Origin: Bacteroidales bacterium UBA1216
GTDB lineage: Bacteria > Bacteroidota > Bacteroidia > Bacteroidales > Paludibacteraceae
Direction of reading: 5' to 3'
Assembly (NCBI GenBank): GCA_002309255.1
Contig: DBXI01000076.1
Span: 26,300-90,299, forward strand
DNA length: 64,000 bases
A program made the position numbers and the translations under genes. Below the pieces are notes generated by a model. It searched no databases. It worked only from the letters and a program-made list of their open reading frames with translations, and was not told where the DNA came from. Position 1 is the first letter of the stretch. Each line of letters opens with the position of its first letter. Shown one piece after another: positions 54,061-62,628 of the stretch.

Positions 54061-54684
54061 ATGAAGATAACAACTGAAGCCATAGTATTAGGGTTGCGCA
54101 AGCACTCCGACAAGATGTCGGTGCTACACGTGTATACCAAGACCGAAGGACGTCTTGCCCTACAGGTGTATGGCGTTCACGGTAAGCGCAAGATGCAGGC
54201 AGCTTACCAACCATTATCTATCGTTGAAGTCACCTACGATGCTCTTCCGGCACGTCCTTTTGTTGTCGCTTCATCCGTCGATCCGGTCTTTTTGTCAGAA
54301 CAGGTATATGAGGATATACGTAAACAGACTGTCGCTCTGTTTGTCGCGGAGATACTGATGCTCACAGTGACGCATCCGATGCGCGATGAGACAATCTACG
54401 ATTTTCTCGGTGCTTTCGTTCGCGAACTCAACGGAACTTCTACTCCAGAGAATCTTCATATTATCTTCATGATTAGACTGGCAGAGTTGTTGGGTATCGG
54501 CGTGCCGAAACTATCCGATGTAAGTGTCTACGCTAATATCGAAAACCCGACTTTCACCACTGCATCGCTGTCGCGCACAACTCGACAAGACCTATTGTAC
54601 CAACTATGTGGCTATTACTCAGAACACATCGAGTCTTTCCGTATGCCTAAATCTTTGGATATACTCATTGAAATATTCAATTGA
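54061..54684 (+). CDS. recO: DNA repair protein RecO
   Basis: Loads RecA onto SSB-coated DNA in the RecFOR pathway. The ATG at 54061 (MKITTEAIVLGLRKHSDKMSVLHVYT) gives 207 aa: an OB-fold first (about 1-80), then a helical domain. The four-cysteine zinc site of many RecO proteins is absent (only one Cys is seen), and the protein is short relative to E. coli (242 aa). Five bases separate it from prmC. Confidence 0.92.
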   Translation: MKITTEAIVLGLRKHSDKMSVLHVYTKTEGRLALQVYGVHGKRKMQAAYQPLSIVEVTYDALPARPFVVASSVDPVFLSEQVYEDIRKQTVALFVAEILMLTVTHPMRDETIYDFLGAFVRELNGTSTPENLHIIFMIRLAELLGIGVPKLSDVSVYANIENPTFTTASLSRTTRQDLLYQLCGYYSEHIESFRMPKSLDILIEIFN

Positions 54685-54737
54685 ATTCATCCGACTCTGA
54701 CGCTTGATAAAAAATATTGCAAAAAAATATGAAATTA

Positions 54738-54769
54738 TTTGCAAATGTCAAATATTTTTTGTAACTTTG
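54738..54769 (+). promoter_or_regulatory. Bacteroidetes promoter for the APH-RapZ / murU-like operon
   Basis: -33 TTTG (54738-54741), 20 nt, -7 TAACTTTG (54762-54769); the ATG follows 48 nt later. Confidence 0.88.
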
Positions 54770-54817
54770 TACGTTTTTTGTGAAATGTATTATTTATAAT
54801 TATTGGCAGTTTAATCC

Positions 54818-56287
54818 ATGCAACTATCAGAACTTTTCACACAAGCCACGGGCAAGCCGGCAGGCGAGCAGACTTCTCTGACCGCATCAGGGAGCAACCG
54901 GCGTTATTTTCGTATATGGAGCGAGGATAAGCAGGTGACGCTCATCGGCGTAGAAGGTACGTCGCATGACGAGAATCATGCTTTCCTTATGATGGCTGCG
55001 CACTTTGCCGGCCAGGAACTGAATGTTCCACGCGTGCTCGCTGTCAGTGAAGACGAGATGCTATATGTGCAGGAAGACCTGGGTAATACGCTGCTATTTG
55101 ACTACATAGCCGAGGGGCGAAAAACCGGTGTGTTCTGCGAACGTGAGAAAGTGATGCTCAGAAAAACCATACGTGCGTTAGCACGCTTTCAACTGAAGGC
55201 GGCAGAGAATTTTGACTTCAACGTATGCTACCCGCAGCCGGAGTTCAACTTGAGGAGTATCCGCTGGGATCTGAACTACTTCAAGTACTGCTTCCTTAAA
55301 GCAACGGGGCTTGAGTTCCAGGAGGATAAACTGGAAAATGAGTTTGAGCGCCTGGCATATATCCTGCTTCAGCAGAAGCAGATGAATGCATTCATGTACC
55401 GTGACTTTCAGAGCCGTAACGTGATGGTTGTTGAAAGTCAAAAGTCGAAAGTCGAAAGCGATAGAGAGTTGGAGCCGTACTTCATCGACTTCCAGGGCGG
55501 AAGGCGTGGCCCCATATACTACGATGTCGCCTCGTTCCTGTGGCAAGCTAAGGCGAACTTCCACGATGAGCTGCGCCACGAACTCATCGAGGAATATCTA
55601 GATGAACTATGTAAGTACATAGAGGTTGACAAGAAGGAGTTCTACGCCACGCTCCGGCACTTCGTGCTCTTCCGGACGATGCAGGTGCTCGGTGCTTATG
55701 GCTTCCGCGGCTACTTTGAGAAGAAACCCCACTTCTTGCAATCTATACCCTTTGCTATCGAGAATCTCCGCCGTCTGCTCAAAGACGCAGCGGATGACTA
55801 CCCTTACCTGATCGAGGTGCTGCACGAGATGACCGAGATGAAACAGTTCAAGGAGGTGAATGTTAGGAAACCGCTGGTGGTGAAGGCCTATTCGTTCTCG
55901 TTCAAGAAAGGAATCCCTGCGGATGATAGCGGCAATGGTGGCGGCTTTGTGTTCGATTGCCGTGCGGTGAACAACCCCGGTAAGTACGAGCGCTATAACC
56001 ACTACACCGGTATGGATGAGCCGGTAATCAAGTTCCTGGAGGAGGATGGCGAGATCTTCCCCTTCCTGGATGCAGCCTACCGATTGGTGGATGCCAGCGT
56101 CAAGCGCTACAAGGATCGTGGGTTCACCAGTCTCATGGTCAGCTTCGGCTGCACGGGCGGACAGCACCGCTCTGTTTATGCCGCCGAGAAGATGGCAGAA
56201 CACATCAACGAGAAATTCGGCGTCGAGGTGCGCCTCATTCACCGCGAACAGAACGTGGAACGCACACTCCCGGAGAAAGAAAAATGA
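54818..56287 (+). CDS. Fusion of an APH-type sugar kinase with a RapZ C-terminal domain
   Basis: The 489-aa two-domain protein has an N-terminal aminoglycoside-phosphotransferase fold (about 1-340). Its catalytic loop YRDFQSRN (about 194-201) and metal motif FIDFQGG (about 222-228) resemble AmgK, the anomeric MurNAc/GlcNAc kinase. The C-terminal part (about 350-485) is the RapZ C-terminal domain with signature FGCTGGQHRSV (about 442-452), which in E. coli RapZ senses glucosamine-6-phosphate. The next gene is a MurU-like nucleotidyltransferase, so the pair probably makes UDP-MurNAc or a related nucleotide sugar by recycling. A heptad repeat inserts ESQKSKVESDRE between the two catalytic motifs. 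Whether the RapZ part regulates the kinase is unknown. Confidence 0.88.
   Translation: MQLSELFTQATGKPAGEQTSLTASGSNRRYFRIWSEDKQVTLIGVEGTSHDENHAFLMMAAHFAGQELNVPRVLAVSEDEMLYVQEDLGNTLLFDYIAEGRKTGVFCEREKVMLRKTIRALARFQLKAAENFDFNVCYPQPEFNLRSIRWDLNYFKYCFLKATGLEFQEDKLENEFERLAYILLQQKQMNAFMYRDFQSRNVMVVESQKSKVESDRELEPYFIDFQGGRRGPIYYDVASFLWQAKANFHDELRHELIEEYLDELCKYIEVDKKEFYATLRHFVLFRTMQVLGAYGFRGYFEKKPHFLQSIPFAIENLRRLLKDAADDYPYLIEVLHEMTEMKQFKEVNVRKPLVVKAYSFSFKKGIPADDSGNGGGFVFDCRAVNNPGKYERYNHYTGMDEPVIKFLEEDGEIFPFLDAAYRLVDASVKRYKDRGFTSLMVSFGCTGGQHRSVYAAEKMAEHINEKFGVEVRLIHREQNVERTLPEKEK
55433..55460. repeat. Heptad array inside the APH-RapZ coding sequence
   Basis: GAAAGTC, AAAAGTC, GAAAGTC, GAAAGCG in frame with the kinase. 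Three heptads equal 21 nt, so the reading frame can survive gain or loss of three units. Confidence 0.85.
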
Positions 56288-56318
56288 CAAAATTGCAAAT
56301 GATTAAATTGTAAATGAA
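56282..56318. repeat. 7/8-nt tandem array spanning stop and start
   Basis: AAATGAC, AAAATTGC, AAATGATT, AAATTGT, AAATGAA. The first unit holds the TGA stop of the kinase fusion and the last holds the ATG of the next gene. Confidence 0.75.
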
Positions 56319-57060
56319 GTCGATGATTTTTGCGGCGGGGCTGGGTACGCGGCTCAAGCCTTTCACCGATAACCATCCTAAGGCGCTGTTGCCGCTGGCA
56401 GGAAAGACCTTGCTGCAATGGCAAATAGATAAGTTGCTTGCGGTAGGGGTGACGGATATAGTGGTGAATGTGCACCACTTTGCCGATCAGATCGTCGAAT
56501 ATCTGCTGTCAAACAGCGGCTTCGGCAGCAGGCTGCAGATCAGCGACGAACGCGAGGTGTTGCTTGAGACGGGGGGCGGATTGCTGAAGGCGGCAGAACT
56601 GCTTGAAGAGGATGAACCGGTGCTGGTGTGCAATGTGGATATATTGTCCAACGTCGACCTAGGGGCATTCATCGCCGCGCATCAAGCCGACGAACTGGCT
56701 ACGATCGTTGTATCCAATCGCGAGACACAGCGGTACTTGCTGTTTGATGAGGAGGGGAAACTGCAAGGGTGGACGAACAAGAAAACAGGTGAAGTGAGAC
56801 CGGATGGATTAACGGTGAGTGGGCTGACGATGTTAGCATTCTCCGGTATGCAGATAGTATCACCGGCCTTCTTTAGAGAACTACGGAAAGTGAGAGAGGA
56901 GAAAGGGGATAAGTTCTCGCTCATTGATGCATATTTGTCAGTAGTAAGCCGGCAGGCAGGCGTCATCCGAGCCTACGTGCCGCAAGATTATAAGATGATG
57001 GATGTGGGAAAGATTGAACAACTCGGCGAAGCCGAACGATTTGCAGAAGAATTATGTTAG
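56314..57060 (+). CDS. MurU-like sugar-1-phosphate nucleotidyltransferase
   Basis: A 248-aa GT-A-fold nucleotidyltransferase. The NTP loop is AAGLGTRLKPFTDNHPKALLP (about 7-27, with the conserved G-x-G-T-R and P-K). The metal Asp lies in CNVDILSN, and the TGGGLLKAA motif is typical. Short single-domain proteins of this kind include MurU, which makes UDP-MurNAc from MurNAc-1-phosphate. Pairing with an AmgK-like kinase supports a wall-recycling role, though other sugars are possible. It overlaps the next gene by 7 nt. Confidence 0.85.
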   Translation: MKSMIFAAGLGTRLKPFTDNHPKALLPLAGKTLLQWQIDKLLAVGVTDIVVNVHHFADQIVEYLLSNSGFGSRLQISDEREVLLETGGGLLKAAELLEEDEPVLVCNVDILSNVDLGAFIAAHQADELATIVVSNRETQRYLLFDEEGKLQGWTNKKTGEVRPDGLTVSGLTMLAFSGMQIVSPAFFRELRKVREEKGDKFSLIDAYLSVVSRQAGVIRAYVPQDYKMMDVGKIEQLGEAERFAEELC

Positions 57061-57980
57061 GAGTAATTATCAATCCCAAATCGGGTAAAAAAGCTTACCG
57101 TCGGCAACGAATGTACCTGTGGAACCTATTGCGCGAGCGCCATATACCTTATGAGTTCCGCGTAACCAAATATGCTGCTCATGCTACGGAGTTGGCGCGC
57201 GAACTGGTAGAGGATTTTGGCTGCGACGAGATCCTTGTTATAGGCGGCGATGGCACATTGTCAGAAACACTGAACGGAATCATGCGCGCCAAGATCTCTG
57301 CAGAGCAACGTAGGAAGATCCAACTCGGTCTGATGCCTCGTGGCACAGGCAACGATTGGGGCAGGTACTGGAACCTGACGAAGAACTACCGTGATGCTAT
57401 TGAGCGTTTCCTGTCGGGCGAAGGCCATCCGCTGGATGTGGGATGCGTCACGTACTGGCGCAATCATATTGAGCACCATCGCTACTTCATCAACTCCGTA
57501 GGATTCGGTGTCGATCCGCTGTGTTGCCAGAAAGCTGAGAAACTCAAGTACTACCTCGGCTCACATCACGTGAACTACCTGTTCGGATTGATCGGAGCTA
57601 TCATGGAGCAGAAACCGATACCCATGCAACTGGTGGTGGATGGAGAGGTGCTGGTGCACGAAGCCTTGTTCACCATGAATGTAGGCAATGGCCCATATTC
57701 AGGAGGTGGTATCAAGCAGAATCCTGATGCCGACCCACAGGACGGCGTATTCCATGGGATGTTCGTGTGCAAGCCTACACTCATACAAATCATCCGTGCA
57801 TTGCCTAACCTATTCAATGGCAAACTGACCGAACTTCCGTTCATCCATGCCTATGTGGGCAAGGATATCCGTATGGAGACCGAAGAACATTTGCTCTTTG
57901 AGGCTGATGGCATATTGCAGAATGTGATGGGACCATGTGAGGTGCATTGTATCCATCATGCTTTACAATTTAAAGTATAG
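57054..57980 (+). CDS. Diacylglycerol/lipid kinase (DagK/YegS family)
   Basis: A 308-aa soluble ATP-dependent lipid kinase. The start VIINPKSGKKA and the nucleotide motif GGDGTLSE (about 64-71) are the family hallmarks, followed by LMPRGTGNDWGR. The substrate may be diacylglycerol or a sphingoid base, which Bacteroidales make; sequence alone does not decide. It occupies the place just upstream of rsmH where mraZ often sits. Confidence 0.9.
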   Translation: MLGVIINPKSGKKAYRRQRMYLWNLLRERHIPYEFRVTKYAAHATELARELVEDFGCDEILVIGGDGTLSETLNGIMRAKISAEQRRKIQLGLMPRGTGNDWGRYWNLTKNYRDAIERFLSGEGHPLDVGCVTYWRNHIEHHRYFINSVGFGVDPLCCQKAEKLKYYLGSHHVNYLFGLIGAIMEQKPIPMQLVVDGEVLVHEALFTMNVGNGPYSGGGIKQNPDADPQDGVFHGMFVCKPTLIQIIRALPNLFNGKLTELPFIHAYVGKDIRMETEEHLLFEADGILQNVMGPCEVHCIHHALQFKV

Positions 57981-58014
57981 AAAGGTGAAAGTTGAAAGGT
58001 GAAAATTGAAAGGT
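57980..58014. repeat. Perfect-register heptad array, 5 units
   Basis: GAAAGGT, GAAAGTT, GAAAGGT, GAAAATT, GAAAGGT. It begins at the last base of the lipid-kinase stop codon and its last two bases start the GTG of rsmH (58013). Confidence 0.92.
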
Positions 58015-58915
58015 GGAAGAGGTTGTGTATCATATTCCTGCGATGCTGAATGAGGTGCTTGATGGCCTGCATATCGATGCCGACCGCGAGCAGGTGTTCG
58101 TTGATGCCACGTTTGGCGGCGGCGGACATAGCCGGGGCATCATAGAGCGCATGAGCAGTCGTTCGCGGCTCTTCGGTATAGATCAGGATCTGGATGCTTA
58201 CGCCAACTGCATCAGCGATGAGCGGTTCACGTTCGTGAGAAGTAACTTCCGCTACATTGCTAACTTCATGGATTACTATGGCGTAGAGCAGGTGGATGGT
58301 ATATTGGCTGACTTGGGTGTAAGTTTTCATCACTTCGATGCTGGCGAACGAGGCTTCTCTTTCCGCTTCGATGCGCCGCTTGATATGCGCATGAACAGGC
58401 GACAGAAACTATCGGCAGCCGATGTTATTAATAACTACAGCGAGGAAGATTTGGCGCGCGTAATGTATCTATACGGTGAGTTCCGCGACTCACACGCCAT
58501 GGCGCGGCAGATCGTCAGCCGCCGCACTCTGCAGGCGATTCTCACCACGCAGCAGTTGCTCGATAGTGTCCGTCTAAAGGACAAACAAGATGCAGCACGA
58601 CTCTTCCAAGCCCTGCGCATAGAGGTTAACGATGAGCTCGGCGCCCTGCGCGAACTCCTGCAGGCCGCAACACAACTGCTCGCGCCTGGCGGACGACTGG
58701 TGATCCTGACATACCACTCATTGGAGGATCGCATCGTCAAGAACTTTATGCGCTCGGGTAACACCGAAGGATCAATAGAGAAAGACTTCTACGGGAATAT
58801 ACTGACCCCCTTCAAGGTGATAGAGAAAGGACGCAGCGCCTCTGCCGATGAGGTGGAGCGAAATCCTCGCGCACGATCTGCCAAGCTCCGCGTAGCAGAA
58901 CGCTTAAATGACTAA
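58013..58915 (+). CDS. rsmH: 16S rRNA m4C1402 N4-methyltransferase
   Basis: Methylates C1402 of 16S rRNA. Start GTG 58013 (then EEVVYHIPAMLNEVLDGL, the usual RsmH opening). The SAM loop is DATFGGGGHSRGI, followed by ADLGVSFHHFD and RFDAPLDMRM. It has 300 aa. First gene of the division and cell-wall (dcw) cluster; mraZ is absent upstream. The last codons and stop (LND) lie in an octad repeat array. Confidence 0.96.
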   Translation: MEEVVYHIPAMLNEVLDGLHIDADREQVFVDATFGGGGHSRGIIERMSSRSRLFGIDQDLDAYANCISDERFTFVRSNFRYIANFMDYYGVEQVDGILADLGVSFHHFDAGERGFSFRFDAPLDMRMNRRQKLSAADVINNYSEEDLARVMYLYGEFRDSHAMARQIVSRRTLQAILTTQQLLDSVRLKDKQDAARLFQALRIEVNDELGALRELLQAATQLLAPGGRLVILTYHSLEDRIVKNFMRSGNTEGSIEKDFYGNILTPFKVIEKGRSASADEVERNPRARSAKLRVAERLND

Positions 58916-58955
58916 ATGGTCAAATACATGATAAAATAGTAAATGTCTAAATGAG
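58905..58955. repeat. Octad tandem array spanning the rsmH stop
   Basis: TAAATGAC, TAAATGGT, CAAATACA, then TAAAATAG, TAAATGTC, TAAATGAG. It contains the rsmH stop TAA and ends just before the ftsL ATG. Confidence 0.8.
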
Positions 58956-58957
58956 GA

Positions 58958-59278
58958 ATGGATAAACGATTAAGTTTGCTACAAAAGATCCTGAACGGTG
59001 ACATCTTCCGCGCCGAACGGGTTTCGCGCCACTATCGACTGCTGGCGCTGATTGGTATATACATCTTCCTGAGCATACTGATGGGCTTCGTGTCCGAATG
59101 GCAGTACGTGCGTATCGGCGCGCTGAAGAAAGAGTTGCAAGATACTCGCAACGAGGAACTGACCATCAGCTCGGAGCTGGTGAACAGTACGCGGCAGTCG
59201 GCCGTGCTGCGTGCACTCAAAGACAATGGCAGCAAGCTCCGCGAAGCAAATACACCTGTGATTGTCGTAAATGACTAA
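58958..59278 (+). CDS. ftsL: FtsL-like cell-division protein
   Basis: Small bitopic divisome protein, 106 aa: a cytoplasmic N-terminus, one membrane helix (about 27-47, LLALIGIYIFLSILMGFV), then a periplasmic coiled coil (about 50-90) as in FtsL. Sequence identity to model FtsL is low, so the name rests on topology and the place between rsmH and ftsI. Its stop lies in an octad repeat. Confidence 0.88.
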   Translation: MDKRLSLLQKILNGDIFRAERVSRHYRLLALIGIYIFLSILMGFVSEWQYVRIGALKKELQDTRNEELTISSELVNSTRQSAVLRALKDNGSKLREANTPVIVVND

Positions 59279-59289
59279 ATAGTAAATAT
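59268..59289. repeat. 7/8-nt array spanning the ftsL stop
   Basis: TAAATGAC, TAAATAG, TAAATAT; the first unit equals the first unit at the rsmH stop. Confidence 0.7.
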
Positions 59290-59292
59290 ATT

Positions 59293-61131
59293 GTGCCTGA
59301 TAACCGACAAAATACTGTCTTCCGTTTCGCGCTGGTGTTCCTGCTTATCGCAGCAGGCTTTGTGATTGTGCTGGCTTACATCATCCGCATCCAGTGGTTT
59401 GAACGTGACAAGTGGCTGGGTACGGACTCCAGCCGCAAGCCCAATGTAACCGTAATTGCGCCCCAGCGCGGTAACATCCTTGACCACGAAGGTCGTCTGC
59501 TCGCCGGCAGCATACCCGGGTACTATGTGTATATGGATACACGTGTGCCCGCACTCCATCAAGGCGGAGACACACTCTTCTACCGATATGTCGATAGTGT
59601 GGCTATCGGCCTGAACCGCATCTTGCCCGATGCAGACGGTGCGGCCGGGTACAAGAGGAAGATGATCAAGTCGTTCAACCATAAGAATGGCAAGAATCTG
59701 CGGGGGGTGAAACTGGAAAATGGTACGGTTCTCAAGCTCTGCCCCAACCGTGTGTCGTATATCCAGAAAAGGGAAATAGAGAAGATCCCGCTGTTCAATA
59801 GGGGGTACTACAAGTCCGGCCTGCACTTTAAGGATGCTCCGCAGCGTAAGAAACCGTTCGGTTCGCTCGCATCGCGTACCATAGGTAATATCCTCAGCAA
59901 CGGAAAAGGTAACACCGGGTTGGAGAAGACCTTTGAGGATGACTTGCATGGCATAGACGGTTTAGCGGTGCGCGAACGCATGGGCGGCAAGTGGGAGAAC
60001 GTGCCGGTGCGCGAGGCTATCAACGGCTACGATCTGGTCACTACGCTCGATGCCAACCTGCTGGATATAACCGAGACCGCCCTGCGCGGATGCCTAGAGC
60101 GCACACAAGCTGACTGGGGCTGCTGCATACTCATGGAGGCAAACAGCGGAAAGATCCGTGCTATCTGTAACCTCGACCGCAGTTCGGATGGCACATACAA
60201 CGAGAGAGCCAACCACGCCGTTACGCGCGTTGAGCCGGGATCAACGTTCAAGACGATCTCGATGATGGCGGCACTCGATGACGGCAAGGTGAATCTGACA
60301 GACAGTTTTGAGGTATATAAGAAAGGCTGGACGTACCTCAGTTCCTCGCACACCGACGCCCATAAGTTCGACACGGTATTCACGTTGCGCAGTGCACTGG
60401 CTGTGTCGTCCAATATTGCCTTCGCTAAGATGGTTACTCAAAGTTACGACAAGAAAGCATCGAAGTTCGTGGATAAACTCCAGTCGATGGGCATCTGCGA
60501 TAGTGTCTATTCGGAGATCCCGGGCGCTCAAAAGCCGCGTGTTGACGTGCCAAAGGATGCCGTAACACTTTCAAAGATGGCGTACGGCTACTACGTCGAG
60601 CTCACCCCAATGCAGATTCTCACGTTTTACAATGGGATTGCCAACAACGGCCGAATGATTCGCCCCTATTTGGTAGAAAAGGTCATGGATGGCGACGAGG
60701 TCATCCGCCGCTTTGACACCGAGACAATCAAGAGCAGTATGTGCAGCAAAAGCACACTGGAGGATGTAAAGGTGGCTTTGCACGATGTAGTGTGGGACAA
60801 CAAGCTCGGTACCGCGTCCCGACAGCCTTGGGGCGCGCCCAAAGCGCAGTCGAAGCTCGTTCCCATAGCCGGAAAGACAGGTACAGCGCAGATCCTACGT
60901 AACGGCAAGTACCAGACACGCGAACACCGGATGACTTTCGTCGGATATTTCCCCGAGGACAAACCGCTGTATTCCTGCATCTGTATGGTTGAGTTCCCGA
61001 AGAACTATGGCTATTACGATGCTGGTATGGATTGCGGATTGGTAGTCCGCCAGATTGCCGAGAAGACCATCGTCTACTCCGGACACTATGTGATAAAAGG
61101 TGACTCATTAGTTTACGAAAAGAATAAATAA
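59293..61131 (+). CDS. ftsI: Penicillin-binding protein 3 / FtsI (division transpeptidase)
   Basis: Class B PBP cross-linking septal peptidoglycan. The GTG start at 59293 gives 612 aa with one N-terminal helix (about 11-31). The transpeptidase domain shows STFK with S317 and K320, SSN at 372-374, and KTG at 528-530. A C-terminal stretch follows (GLVVRQIAEKTIVY). There is no clear extra PASTA domain. The gap to murE is 37 nt with a weak ATCAGC/GCTGAT hairpin. Confidence 0.95.
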   Translation: MPDNRQNTVFRFALVFLLIAAGFVIVLAYIIRIQWFERDKWLGTDSSRKPNVTVIAPQRGNILDHEGRLLAGSIPGYYVYMDTRVPALHQGGDTLFYRYVDSVAIGLNRILPDADGAAGYKRKMIKSFNHKNGKNLRGVKLENGTVLKLCPNRVSYIQKREIEKIPLFNRGYYKSGLHFKDAPQRKKPFGSLASRTIGNILSNGKGNTGLEKTFEDDLHGIDGLAVRERMGGKWENVPVREAINGYDLVTTLDANLLDITETALRGCLERTQADWGCCILMEANSGKIRAICNLDRSSDGTYNERANHAVTRVEPGSTFKTISMMAALDDGKVNLTDSFEVYKKGWTYLSSSHTDAHKFDTVFTLRSALAVSSNIAFAKMVTQSYDKKASKFVDKLQSMGICDSVYSEIPGAQKPRVDVPKDAVTLSKMAYGYYVELTPMQILTFYNGIANNGRMIRPYLVEKVMDGDEVIRRFDTETIKSSMCSKSTLEDVKVALHDVVWDNKLGTASRQPWGAPKAQSKLVPIAGKTGTAQILRNGKYQTREHRMTFVGYFPEDKPLYSCICMVEFPKNYGYYDAGMDCGLVVRQIAEKTIVYSGHYVIKGDSLVYEKNK

Positions 61132-61168
61132 TCCATCAGCTATTATTGGCTGATCAAACAACACACAT

Positions 61169-62620
61169 ATGCTACTATCTAACCTCCTTCAAGCCATTGA
61201 GCCGCTACGCGTCATAGGTCGTACGGATGTTGATGTTCACGCTATCCAGTTTGACTCCCGCAAGGTCGAGCCCGGTGACCTCTTTGTTGCCCAAGTCGGC
61301 ACAGCGGTTGATGGCCACACCTTCATTGAGTCCTGCATAAACAGAGGCGTCTCCGTGGTAATCCTAGACAATATAGCGTACTTAAACGAGACTAAACTGG
61401 GCGTAACTTATGTCTTGGTCAAGAGTTCCGATGAGGCACTCGGTCGCTTGGCGCATCAGTGGTACGGCTGCCCGAGTGAGAAACTCACGCTCGTAGGTGT
61501 CACCGGCACCAACGGTAAGACAACCATCGCCACTCTTCTCTATAATCTGGTGCGTGCCATGGGCTATAAGGCCGGATTGCTCTCCACGGTTATCTACTAC
61601 GTTGATGGACAGGCTTTTCCATCCACCCACACCACGCCTGACGCACTCGCCCTGAATGCTCTGCTCGCACAGATGGTAGAGGTGGGCTGCGAATATGCCT
61701 TCATGGAGGTAAGCAGTCACTCTATCGCACAGGAGCGCATAGCCGGACTACAGTTCAATGGCGCATTGTTCACCAACCTCACGCGCGACCATATAGACTA
61801 CCATAAGACCTTCGACAACTACCGCGACACGAAGAAACGCCTATTCGACAACCTGCCCAAGAGCGCTTTTGCTATCACCAATGCCGATGACAAGAACGGC
61901 CTTATTATGACGCAGAACACCCGCGCTAAGGTCTATACGTACTCCACGCAGAGCATGGCTGACCACCACGGCAAGATACTCGAGGAAGGCTTCGATGGTA
62001 TGTTGCTCAGTATTGACAACCAGGAGGTGTTCGTCCCCCTTGTTGGCCGATTTAATGTATCCAACCTGCTCTGTATTTACAGCGCTGCACTCTGCCTCGG
62101 TTTCGACAAACTTGACGTCCTGCGCGTACTCAGTGCCCTCAAGCCTGTCAACGGTCGCTTTGAGACCATCCGCTCCCCCAAAGGCTGGACAGCCATCGTT
62201 GATTACGCCCACACACCTGATGCCGTGGACAACGTCATCCGCACCATACGCGAGATAAAGAAAGCGGGCACTAAACTCATAACTGTAGTAGGTTGCGGCG
62301 GTAACCGCGACAAAGGCAAGCGCCCAATGATGGCACAGATCGCCAAGCGCGGTAGCGAGCAGTTGATTTTGACGAGCGATAACCCCCGCGACGAAGAACC
62401 TCGAGACATATTGAATGACATGAAAGCCGGTCTCACCGAAGAGGAGCTGCACAGCACATTGGTGATAGAAGATCGTGCTGCGGCTATTCAGACTGCCTGC
62501 ACCCTGGCGCAGGCAGGCGATGTGATCCTTGTTGCCGGCAAGGGACATGAGGACTATCAGATCATCAAGGGCGTGAAACACCACTTCGACGACCACGAAC
62601 AAGTACGCAAATACATCTGA
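61169..62620 (+). CDS. murE: UDP-MurNAc-L-Ala-D-Glu:meso-diaminopimelate ligase
   Basis: Adds the third residue of the peptidoglycan stem peptide. The 483-aa protein has TDVDVHAIQFDSRKVEPGDLFVA in the N-terminal domain, ATP loop GTNGKTT (about 112-118) and the DNPR motif (about 404-407) that recognises meso-diaminopimelate, so the wall is DAP-type. murF is not adjacent but lies at 12100. Confidence 0.97.
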   Translation: MLLSNLLQAIEPLRVIGRTDVDVHAIQFDSRKVEPGDLFVAQVGTAVDGHTFIESCINRGVSVVILDNIAYLNETKLGVTYVLVKSSDEALGRLAHQWYGCPSEKLTLVGVTGTNGKTTIATLLYNLVRAMGYKAGLLSTVIYYVDGQAFPSTHTTPDALALNALLAQMVEVGCEYAFMEVSSHSIAQERIAGLQFNGALFTNLTRDHIDYHKTFDNYRDTKKRLFDNLPKSAFAITNADDKNGLIMTQNTRAKVYTYSTQSMADHHGKILEEGFDGMLLSIDNQEVFVPLVGRFNVSNLLCIYSAALCLGFDKLDVLRVLSALKPVNGRFETIRSPKGWTAIVDYAHTPDAVDNVIRTIREIKKAGTKLITVVGCGGNRDKGKRPMMAQIAKRGSEQLILTSDNPRDEEPRDILNDMKAGLTEEELHSTLVIEDRAAAIQTACTLAQAGDVILVAGKGHEDYQIIKGVKHHFDDHEQVRKYI

Positions 62621-62628
62621 TTACATAG

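Noticed and set aside
54061..54684. RecO called as damaged because of missing zinc cysteines and short length
   Set aside because: The frame is intact from a good start to a stop, and zinc-less RecO forms are known; loss of function is not supported.
61134..61153. Terminator between ftsI and murE
   Set aside because: The ATCAGC/GCTGAT stem is only 6 bp with no T-tract, and a terminator inside the dcw operon is unlikely.
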